This document shows positions 12,201-24,200 of a DNA stretch of 64,000 nucleotides, piece by piece. Every line of letters begins with the position of its first letter. Positions within the stretch are counted from its first letter, which is position 1. The position numbers and the translations under genes are program-made. This DNA comes from Stichopus chloronotus (lineage: Eukaryota > Echinodermata > Holothuroidea > Aspidochirotida > Stichopodidae), in assembly GCA_021234535.1 (NCBI GenBank), contig CM037839.1, positions 11,223,419-11,287,418 of the forward strand, in the 5' to 3' direction. Below the pieces are notes generated by a model. It saw only the letters and a program-made list of their open reading frames with translations, ran no database searches and was not told where the DNA came from.

Positions 12201-15200
12201 AGACCAAATGGCAATTTATCGTACCTTTATCCAGATGGGTTGTCCTGTGTCATTGATTGATTTCATGTGCAGTGTGCATGCCCCTCCGTGTGATGAATCG
12301 GGAATGCCGGTCATCCCTTGCCGTGAGATGTGCGAGGCGGCCGTTGAGGGATGTTTGGCTATTGAGCTAGTTTCTTTTGTCCTGTCATCTCAGTGTAGTC
12401 ACTACCCTCCTAGATCATCTGGTAGTTGCTTCTTCATGGAAACAGACTCAAATGTACTCACAGGTACAGTTTTTTTTTTTTTTGATCTGTTGCTTTTTTT
12501 ATGCCAGCCAAATTTGATCGGTTTTTATTGTGAGTCGTAATTGCTCTGACGTAGCATGGTGGACTTTTCATTTCCATGTTAGTGCCCTTACATTCCAGAA
12601 GGTATTTATACCAATCACTTTTAGGGTTTGTTTACAAGCTCTTGACGTCAGCTCTCTTTGGTAGTGGTTTGCTCAGCGAGAAACCTAAAAATTGAGCTTG
12701 GAATCAGAAAATTTATATCACCTCTCTAACTTTGTTGATAATTACCAGCTCTATCAATGGTATTATAGCTATTCTAGACAAAAGTCTTCCTTCATTTATA
12801 ATAATAATGGTTTACAGCTAGTGACATATGATATTAGTTTTGTGGATAGGGAAGCCTTTGCTCCATAAATGGTCTGTTTTCAGAGAATTAAATGTAACTG
12901 TACATGCAGGACATGTGTTTTTTTTAACCTACTAAGATTGCTGTGAGAGCAGTGATTTCAATGAGTATTTTGTATGTAGCTTTAATGTATTATAATAGTG
13001 TGGAATACTGTGCAAAACTGGCAAATTATTTTTGCCACCTAACCTGTACTACCATAAACCACCTAACACAGGTGAAACCAGGTAACATACAAGATGTAAC
13101 ATATAACATTTAGCCACATAACATTTACCACATATACTGTGTAATGTACACTAAAGTATTCATGTTAAGTAACATATACTTGAAGATTTTAATACAAAAA
13201 TGGAAAGTAATTTGGTCTGAAGATTTTTCCATTACTTGATATTGTGTGATGGTATATGAGTGTGTTTTTAGACTTCCCACAGGCTAAGTAGCATCACATA
13301 ACTACATGACTTGAGCCTAACATAATTCTGATATCTCTGAACATTGTGTCAAATTACATTGTAATTTTTCTTAGATTGAAGAGATATCTGCTTTAAAAAA
13401 ATGAAACAAAGATTTTCAGTTTATTTGTTTGTCATTCTGTGCAATGGAAGTTTCTCTGGACAAGATTAGACCATAAATTTGGTTTTATAACTAATCAATT
13501 TCATAGCATCTTTCCAGTGTGTGATGTTTCTTGCTGCACCTACAGTACAAGGATTGAAATAGCCAGGTAGACAGAGGTTAAGTGTCCTAGTGTTTCAATG
13601 TTTTTGATTTGCTGATAAAGAGCATGAGCATAAGTATTGGCCAATGAACTTAAATTGAATATTAGTAGAAAAAAAGAGTGAATGAAATTTTGTTTCCCCA
13701 TAGGGAAGAAATTGATTATGGAATCACATTTGAAGGACACATAGTGTAAACATTACAAGACTGGGATGTTTTGAAGTAGTTACAGGTTTTCACAGTAGCT
13801 ATTACTCTTCATGTTGTCAAGTACATGGCTTAATAATCACACATGATGAGGAAATATGTATCATTCCAAAGATGGCACAGCATTTTTTCAAATGACAAAG
13901 GAAAGGAGTTTTGAGGGGTATACAGTACTTAGAAAGTCCTGGAAAGAATAAGTTTAAAATGTCTTAATTTTTGGCAATATTCTCTGGGGAACTGGATATT
14001 TTGATTGAGCAGAGTGAAAAAGAATTCCTCTTGTACAACATTTGTCTGTCTTCTCATTTTGAATCATTTAAGGAGTAGCTCAGGGTTAAGGCTATGTATG
14101 CGTGCTAGAATATCTAACTCAGCCTGAGACAATTTGCTAATGTAAAAAAGTTTTCTTAGTAGAATATCTGTGATTTTGAAATTTTTACGATTGTATGCTC
14201 ATCCTGATGTTTTCTCTTCATTGACAGAATCATGTGAAAATATCACTGTTCCAATGTGTAATGGGTTGTCGTATTCGTTGACATCGATGCCTAATATATT
14301 CGGTCATGAAAGTCAGGATGAGGCAGGACTGGAAATCCATCAGTTCTTACCTCTCGTCGAGATTGAATGTTCACCGAACCTACAAGAGTTTCTTTGCATG
14401 CTTTACGTTCCTCCCTGCGGTGACTCGGTTGATCGAGTGCCTTGCAGAGAACTATGTGAAGCAGCACGAGGTGGTTGTGCGGAGTTAATGAGACAATATG
14501 GATTCAGCTGGCCAGAAAGGATGGACTGTGAAAATTTTCCTTCAGTTGAGGGTGTTTATTCTTGTAACATTGGAAGTCCACAACTTGGTAAATACAACAC
14601 ATACTGAATGATAAGATCTTTTGACATGCAGTTGTAACATATTTTAGGGCTGTGCAATGTGAAAGAGATCATTTTTCTTCTTTATGTAATACTTTTTATC
14701 CCTTGTGGTTATAGACATGGTCTGTTGAATATTCAGGTCTGTAAACTTCCAGGAACCAGCTTGCTATAAATCATTGGAATATCTTGCATTATGCACAGAA
14801 ATGTCTAATCTTCAGATAGTGTGTGATTTAATTGAAGCATGTCTTTTTCTGCTCTTGTCAGTCTCAACCAAGATTTTCAGCCTTCTTTTTGGAAGTCCGT
14901 CTTTAATGTGGATATGAACAATGTGAATAAAGTAATTATGATTTTGAGATAAACCTCTCAAAAAACAACAAAAGTGGTCACAATTTTGTGAGTATTTCCT
15001 TAAATAGCTGTGAAAGCCTTGTTAGGTTAAATAAACCAATGCTAAAACAGAATTCTGAAACTCATTTATGAATTACATTAAAAATGTTGTATTAACCTGT
15101 GAATGATTCTTCACAAAAGTTTCAGTCTTTGCTATTTTTCAATTTTTCATTCCCATTGCTGAAAATAATCTCCTGTAGTGAATTGTCAAGCTCTGACTGC

Positions 15201-18200
15201 ACCGGCCTGCTCTCACATGCCTTACGATATGACCGCAACCAACGTTACTCAGGATCAGATTGAAGACCAAATGGCAGTCTACAGTACCTTTATCCAGATG
15301 GGTTGTCCTGTGTCATTGATTGATTTCATGTGCAGTGTGCATGCCCCTCCGTGTGATGAATCGGGAATGCCGGTCATCCCTTGCCGTGAGATGTGCGAGG
15401 CGGCTGTTGAGGGATGTTTGGCTATTGAGCTAGTTTCTTTTGTCCTGTCATCTCAGTGTAGTCACTACCCTCCTAGATCATCTGGTAGTTGCTTCTTCAT
15501 GGAAACAGACTCAAATGTACTCACAGGTACAGTTTTTTTTTTTTGATCTGTTGCTTTTTTTATGCCAGCCAAATTTGATCGGTTTTTATTGTGAGTCATA
15601 ATTGCTCTGACGTAGCATGGTGGACTTTTCATTTCCATGTTAGTGCCCTTACATTCCAGAAGGTATTTATACCAATCACTTTTAGGGTTTGTTTACAAGC
15701 TCTTGACGTCAGCTCTCTTTGGTAGTGGTTTGCTCAGCGAGAAACCTTAAAATCGAGCTTGGAATCAGAAAATTTATATCACCTCTCTAACTTTGTTGAT
15801 AATTACCAGCTCTATCAATGGTATTATAGCTATTCTAGACAAAAGTCTTCCTTCATTTATAATAATAATGGTTTACAGCTAGTGACATATGATATTAGTT
15901 TTGTGGATAGGGAAGCCTTTGCTCCGTAAATGGTCTGTTTTCAGAGAATTAAATGTAACTGTACATGCAGGACATGTGTTTTTTTTAACCTACTAAGATT
16001 GCTGTGAGAGCAGTGATTTCAATGAGTATTTTGTATGTAGCTTTAATGTATTATAATAGTGTGGAATACTGTGCAAAACTGGCAAATTATTTTTGCCACC
16101 TAATGTATACTACCATAAACCACCTAACACAGGTGAAATCAGGTAAAATACAAGATGTAACATGTAACATTTAACCACATAACATTTACCACATATACTG
16201 TGTAATGTATTCTAAAGTATGCATGTTAAGTAACATATACTTGAAGATTTTAATACAAAAATGGAAAGTAATTTGGTCTGAAGATTTTTCCATTACTTAA
16301 TATTGTGTAAAGGTATATGAGTGTGTTTTTAGACTTCCCACAGGCTAAGTAGCATCACATAACTACATGACTTGAGCCTAACATAATTCTGGTATCTCTG
16401 AACATTGTGTCAAATTACATTGTAATTTTTCTTAGATTGAAGAGATATCTGCTTTAAAAAAATGAAACAAAGAATTTAAGTTTATTTATTTGTCATTCTG
16501 TGCAGTGAAAGTTTCTCTGGACAAGATTAGACCGTAAATTTGGTTTTATAACTAATCAATTTCATAGCATCTTTCCAGTGTGTGATGTTTCTTGCTGCAC
16601 CTACAGTACAAGGATTGAAATAACCAAGTAGACAGAGGTTGGGTGTCCTAGTGTTTCAATGTGTTTGATCAGCTGATAAGAAGCATGAGCATAAGTATTG
16701 GCCAATGAACTTAAATTGAACATTAACAGAAAAAAAGAGTCAATAAAATTTTGTTTCCCCATAGGGAAGAAATTGATTATGGAATCACATTTGAAGGACA
16801 CATAGTGTAAACATTACAAGACTGGGATGTTTTGAAGTAGTTACAGGTTTTCACAGTGGCTATTACTCTTCATGTTGTCAAGTACATGGCTTAATAATCA
16901 CACATGATGAGGAAATATGTATCATTCCAAAGATGGCACAGCATTTTTTTCAAATGACAAAGGAAAGGAGTTTTGAGGGGTATACAGTACTTAGAAAGTC
17001 CTGGAAAGAATAAGCTCAAAATGTCTTAATTTTTGGCAATATTCTCTGGGAAACTGGATATTTTAATTGAGCAGAGTGCAGCAAAAGAATTCCTCTTGTA
17101 CAACATTTGTCTGTCTTCTCATTTTGAATCATTTAAGGAGTAGCTCAGGGTTAAGGCTATGTATGCATGCTAGAATATCTAACTCAGCCTGAGACAATTT
17201 GCTAATGTAAAAAAGTTTTTTTAGTAGAATATCTGTGATTTTGAACTGTTTACGATTGTATGCTCATCCTGATGTTTTCTCTTCATTGACAGAATCATGT
17301 GAAAATATCACTGTTCCAATGTGTAATGGGTTGTCGTATTCGTTGACATCGATGCCTAATATATTCGGTCATGAAAGTCAGGGTGAGGCAGGACTGGAAA
17401 TCCATCAGTTCTTACCTCTCGTTGAGATTGAATGTTCACCGGACCTACAAGAGTTTCTTTGCATGCTTTACGTTCCTCCCTGCGGTGACTCGGTTGATCG
17501 AGTGCCTTGCAGAGAACTATGTGAAGCAGCACAAGGTGGTTGTGCGGAGTTAATGAGACAATATGGATTCAGCTGGCCAGAAAGGATGGCCTGTGAAAAT
17601 TTTCCTTCAGCTGAGAGCGTTTATTCTTGTAACATTGGAAGTCCACAACTTGGTAAATAAATCAAGTTGAATGATAAGATCTTTTGACATGCAATTGCAA
17701 TATATTTCAGTGCTGTGCAATGTGAAAGAGATCATTATTCATCTCTATGTTATAATTTTCATCCGTCGTGGTTATAGACATGGTCTGTTGAATATTCAGG
17801 TCTGTAAACTTCCAGGAACCAGCTTGCTATAAATCCTTTGAATATCTTGTATTTGCACAGAAATGTCTGATTGTCAGAAAGTGTGTGATTTCATTGAAGC
17901 ATGTCTTGCTCTGCTTTACAATTCTCGATGCTGTAAGTCTCAACGCAAGATTTTCAGATCATTATTCATCTCTTTGTAATAATTTTCATCCCTCATAATT
18001 ATAGCAGTGGTGGTCTGTTGGATATTTTGTTTCTGTAAACTTCCAGAAACTTTCTATCAATTATTTAAGTATCTTGTATTATGTATGAGTGTGTCTGTTC
18101 TTTAGCAAGTGTGTGATTTCATTGAAGCTTGCCTTGCTCCGCTCTTGTCAGTTCATAATGTCCTAATTAAGTCTCAACCCAAGATTTTCAGCCTACCTTT

Positions 18201-21200
18201 GGAAACTTATCGTAGATATCAATATAAACCTGTGTCTGAAAAATCACGGGGGCAGAGTGCCATTTCTCACCAAAAAGTTCCGAAGAGCACTTAAAATAGA
18301 GAGTGTTCCATCAAAAGTCAAACAGATTATTGATGAATAATGCCATTTTTATTTTGTACTAATGGTTGAATTTGTCGCAAACTTCTTTGTGACAGTAGCT
18401 ATACTAGCGCAATCAAAGGTATGTCAGTGGAAACACTAACGTTATCAATTTAAAGGATTTTTCAGTGATAGATTTTGGAATCTGTGATAAAGTATGCAAA
18501 CTTTAGACTCCCAAAAGTAAGATATTTCAGTCCTGAAAAGCATGATTTGAGCTAACAATTTGCTGTCTGCACTCACACTGTTGTGCAGAATCTATTAGCT
18601 CCCAACACCCCAATCAGTCAAGAATGACAAAATATTTCTGTTACATGCAAATTCAGCTTTTTCGCCCACTGGGTTTTTGTCTCCACAGTGGCTTAGGAAT
18701 TCTGCTGTTACCCAACTTGTAAAGGTATAAGCCACAATAATAGCCTAACCTAAGCTATGCTCTTGGTGTAACTTTAGGCTCTTAGTGCTCTTAGTGCTCT
18801 TAGCTACACTAAGAGCCTAACCTACACCTGTATTAATGAAAGTTGTGTCCTTTTTGTACTATAGAGCTACACCTTCTAGGATTTTGAAATAATTATGATC
18901 CAAACTGTTCATAAGTGTTTTACACATTGTCTAACATGTTTTATGCTTGGAATGAGTCATCAGTTGCACCAAAACCATTTTTTAAATCATGTTTGTTACA
19001 AGTTGTATACATTTATCACAAAGACATAATGTATGCACTTCAGTCGGGAATGTAGGGCATTTTATCATCAGTTTATGAATTAGTACTCGAAAATTGGAAA
19101 GCCACACTTGAAATGAGATTGGCAGGGGGAATTGTTTTAATTTTAAAAATGGCACCCAAAAGTAGAAAAGTATTTCATACCCTGAGATACACCTCGTCAA
19201 AAACCAATTTTGGTTATTCATTATTTTGTGAATATTATCTTAAAGACCTGTGAAAACCTTCTTATGTAAATAAACTAATGCCTAAAGGCTGTGTGACACG
19301 AAATGACGTATTGGAATATTGGCTGTATTAAACACTACAAACATTGAAAATAGCCACAAATTCCATCAAAATCCATCGAATGCTGATGATTTTACCGGCA
19401 AATTTCCTCTGTTTACTTAACCTTTATTTCAAGGACATTTGAGAATTTAATATACCCAAAGGGTTTTGTTTTGGTAACAATGTAATGTACTTTCTTCTTT
19501 ACAGGTATTGATATCACTAACCAGTGTGAAACTAATTAATTAAAAGATAATACGTGTAGTCTTAACAAAAGAAATACTGACACCATGCAACACTCCACAT
19601 CATCATATTTGCATTTTCATAGAACTTTGAACAGCCATATCTCAAAGTCAGTGATGGGAAGTTAGGAACACAATTCCAATGAATATTCATTCAGGGTCTC
19701 ACTCTGCAACTTTTGAATAAAGCCAGCTCTTTTCTAGATGTATGTCACATGACCTTCAAATAGCACCCTGAAATTTCCATGGAAACAGACTTTCATACAT
19801 GGGTCGCAGTTACATTGTTGTTCAGCCTGTTGCTTTCTACATGCTGGCAGGGTCTGATCCATGATAGTGTGAGTAAGTCACTCTGTTTAATTATTGTGAA
19901 TTGCCATTTTCAGAACTGCTGCCAATGTATTCCAGTTTTATAGTATTTTATGTCTCTCTGGCTTTTCATATTTGAGAACCTCACAAATCTGTTTCAGAAT
20001 TAGCATGTCTCTCCACTGACCAGGGTTCTCACATTCTGGAAAAGTCCAGGAAAATTGTGAAATTTTTCCTTGTACTTTTCAGGTCTGGACAAATCATGAA
20101 AGTATGTAGAAACAACAGAAGTCATGGAAAAGTTATACAATTTATAACAACCTATTAATTTTTAGCTCACACACCAAGTGTGTGAGGTATTTGAATGATG
20201 CTGATGTCAACTTTTTTCAAAAGCCTTCTCTTTGGTCATTTTTTAAGATATTTGTCTCAAATTTTTTAGTGTGTGTTTTGGGATAGACACATTTTTTCCA
20301 CCTAATTACATTTTGACTGGCTTAATTTATAGGTGAGTTGCAATGTAATTTTTGGAGGAAAATCAGGTTTCTGGTTGCTCTTTTGCACACGGCACTCTAA
20401 TTGAATGGGTTCATTCTAGTGACCAATAATCAAATTTTACGGTTGGGCTGGCCAGCCTATCTGCCCTGTGGGTCATCAAGTGCAACTGTACTCTCACCTA
20501 TTGATATCACATTCCGATACTAGTAAATTGACACGCAAATTAAGTTAGTAAAGCATGTGACTGAGTGATCATTGTAAACTCTTAAGATAAACAGAGTTGA
20601 TTTGTTGCGTCATCAACACTGCAGTGTTTTTACAATGTGTCCATTGACTTGGATTATCTTATTACTGTCCATAGTAAAGTTTGAACATGTACAGAGAACT
20701 GCAACAAAAAAAAGAAAAAAGAAGCTTGTACAACCCTCAAATGCACAAACCATGAACATGGTAATTTTACAACCATGGCAAATACCATTTACCACCTAAT
20801 ACCATTTTTCAACATCACATGTCGAAATTAATATACTGCACTGGCATATGATAATGTCATAGGCTTGAAAGTGTGTCAACTAGATACTTTTTGCATGTGA
20901 CATTTTGCCACCTTCCAAGTACTGTACTTTCATTTTGCAATGCCACAAACAAAGATTACCTCTACTTAGTTCAGTGACTGCCCTAAGTTTTGACACTCCT
21001 ATGTTCCGACACACTAATGTTACTACATGTACACTTAAATTCCGACAGCAGCGGCTGATCAATGCGTCATTACTATGCCGAGCATCTTAGCTGGGACCCA
21101 AAATGGTGCCTGATGTAATGAATGTGTTGCAACATGTGAGTGTCAGAAAATGGGGTGTGGGAACAAAAGTGTGTCAGAACATAGGGCTGCAACCCTCAGT

Positions 21201-24200
21201 TCAATTGTGTAAGCTACAGCGGCATTGCTGCGCTAGTTAAGAATCACAAAAGGAATTGTGCAATCAGGATTGTTGCAACTTATTCATCAACCCAAATCAT
21301 TTTGTTTTCCTTAAGGATAACCCTTACTAGCTGTTTTGTCGCAAAAGTGTTGAAACTGCTGTATATATGGTAAACTAAGAAAAGGAATTGTTTTCCAAAG
21401 TGATATATCAACTACACCAGTTGGCATGTTTTGCCTTGTGGCTCTTCACATGTCCTCTCCCATAGGAGTGTTCCATAATTCATAGTTAGATAGTTGAAAC
21501 AGAAAAAGTTGAAACAGAAAAAGTTGAGGCAACTGTCTCATCCTCACTGACTTCTACAACCTCAATGGGTGATTGCCATTCTGGAGTGTAGACTTCCTTT
21601 TTCAACAAGTTTCAGAAACTACATATAAATAAAAGTTGCTCAGTTAAAGGGAAATAAGGCATTTTATTTACAGAAAAAATCATATACTTAAAACTAAAAA
21701 CACAGAAGGATTATTTAAGATAAGGGAAGGACAGTGGCCTTCTGTCCAAGAAATAAGTTCCACACAGATGGAAATTAAGGTATTTGTTTTCCAAGAATAA
21801 CTTTTTCACCCAAACTTCAAAATTCAAATTATGCATCTTTCATAGCTCATCTCATGCATATTGTCTTGAGGAGGTAATGCTTTTGTAAATGTTTATTGAT
21901 TAACCTGAATGGTTCAACAATGATCAGAGCTACTTTCTTGGTATGCCGTTGTTGGTGCTTTGTAAATGTTTTACATTTCTTAAAAAGTGAGCATCGTCTG
22001 ATAGTTAGCAATAACATTATAAAATTCTTTGCTAATAACCTTTTTTTTTTATTAGTTTTGTGTACAGCTTTTTCTGTTTCTATTTCTGAATCATTTTAAG
22101 TGTAATGTAGGTTAAACCTTCATATGTGTGCTACAGTATCAACTCAGGACTGAGATAATGGGTAGATGATGTAAAGGAAAGTTTGTTCCGGAGGATATCT
22201 GCTGTTTTGATGATGTTGTCACTGTTTATGTCAATGTTAGTGTTGCTGACCTCATGTTCTCTTTTCAGCGACCGAATCTTGTGAAAGTATCACTATTCCA
22301 CTGTGCGCAGGGATGCCCTATTCATTGACATCGATGCCTAATATATTAGGTCACAGAAAGCAAGAAGATGCTGGACTGGAAGTCCATCAGTTCTATCCTC
22401 TCGTTAGGGTTAGATGTTCTCCATACCTACAAGAGTTCCTTTGCATGATTTATGTGCCTCCGTGTGGTCATGGTATTAGTAGTCGTGTGCCCTGCAGGGA
22501 ACTCTGTGAAGCTGCAAGTCAAGATTGTGTAGAACTTATGGGGAAGTTCGGACTCAGCTGGCCAGAAAGTATGGCCTGTGAATATTTTCCTTCAGTTTGG
22601 AGCAGTTCTTGTAACATTGGAAGAGTACAACCTGGTAAGCATACTTTCAGATAAACACCACCGCAAATTTATAGCTGCTCTTTCAGCCATAAATTTGCGG
22701 TGGCATTTCTAAATAAAGTAATTTACTGTTATTGAAGAGTGGAGTAATTTTCAGTAACATAGACTACTTTCAGAGAGACACTTGCTGTCATGTCTCTCAG
22801 AATTTGAGCATGCTGGCATGGTCCATTTGTCTTCTCTAGGAATATTGTAAAGTTTCATCCAGCACTCTTCTTCTTAGAGGTAGAAAATGCAATGAAATGG
22901 TATACTGCTTCCAAATCCAATGACACATCATGCCCAGATGCCATCTGAGCTACCTACCAAGTTTGCTCTGAACACATGGTTCATTAACTCGTATCAACAA
23001 AGGTCCCTCAGCACCGCAGACTACTGCATATGTCAGTGTGGTTTTGTACAGCAGGTGTATACAGTATGGCATACAGCTTTTGCACCCACAGTTTGTTGTT
23101 ACCTCTTTGCATAATCAAATGTGAAACATGTCCCTTGCCGGGCTGTTATTGAAAATGTTTGAACAAGAAATTACAAAGATATTTAAGGTGCCTGATGTCC
23201 TCCATTTGACTTTGGGTGAACATGTTTCATGCTCTAAGTGTTTAAATGATGCAAATTGCTGATTTATAAGATTCGGTCATCAGTTTCAAACTCTTGTGAT
23301 TCAATAAACTGTACTCTAGCATATAAGTGCATATGAAATATTGATATTATAAGACTAACCCAAATGTAAACTCCATCTCAGTACTAATGAAATGTTACTA
23401 CTACTACCCTAAACAGATGAGAGTGACATGGATTCAGCTATTCCTCCCAACATGAGTTTATAGTGTATGTACGTGCCGGCACACTGTATAATAAGTGGAA
23501 ACATTGTTTATTATTTTGTAATGATACAGCTCTTGTCTGAACTGGAATGTTCACCATCGTTGACTACAGTAGTGCAGTGAAATATTCCCTGTTCATATCA
23601 TAGTGACTAACATTCTTTCCTAGATCTGACCTTTTAAAGCTACCTGTACTGTTGCAAGCATGACACAACTAAAATGTTCTTCCTTCACTATGGATCATTA
23701 TTCACCCATCCTATTCTCCCTTCAGTGTGTCTTCCTTTCTTTTTACAGAGCCTGTGCATGACCTACATGTGAGTCAACCTACTGAAGAGGGCACTCTCAC
23801 CATCTCATGGAGCCCTCCAGACACCAGGAATACAAACTACAGTGTAAATGGTTACCAGGTGTCATACAAACTCAGAAGACACCTAGCATGTGAGGGGGAT
23901 GCAGAAGACACAGAGATGTATTTTCGCAATGATGTGGAAGGGACAACAGCTACCTTGACAGGCTTGGATGATTACGCCAGATATTACATAAGAGTCACTC
24001 CGGATTTGAGTCATGTGTCAATGTCCTCTGATATTTCTGGGTCAGGTTTCGGTGAAACTCTCGCTTCATGTGAGATTTATCTCGTTGTTAGCCTTAAATC
24101 AGTATCATTTATTCACCCCGTTTGAAAATATCCTTTTAAATATCCGTCACATGCTCATTTGTTCTCTGCTTAATGACATATTATCAGCTGAGGGAGAAGT

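Larger units (their letters stand above)
11151..17652 (+). repeat. 3.07-kb tandem FzA-FzB units
   Basis: FzA exons start at 11151, 14228 and 17293 (spacing 3077, 3065) and FzB exons at 12116 and 15179 (spacing 3063). Exons and the introns 12464-14227 and 15527-17292 are nearly identical. Similarity is mosaic: the introns upstream of the second and third FzA match each other, while the intron downstream of the third FzA matches that downstream of the first. Confidence 0.88.
17653..22268. other. Long intron holding a broken array unit
   Basis: 4.6 kb with no intact exon. In order: a 227-bp tandem duplication (17731-18191), a 45-bp hairpin (18775-18819), unit-type intron blocks near 19190-19280, repeat R1 (19290-19762), a scrap of an FzB exon (about 19765-19815), a diverged repeat near 20020-20130, a MITE (21648-21979), then sequence homologous to the introns that precede FzA exons. 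Confidence 0.7.

Noticed and set aside
18000..19000. Possible CRISPR-like or regularly spaced repeats around the CTCTTAGTG units
   Set aside because: Only three adjacent 9-bp units, no spacers, animal genome context.
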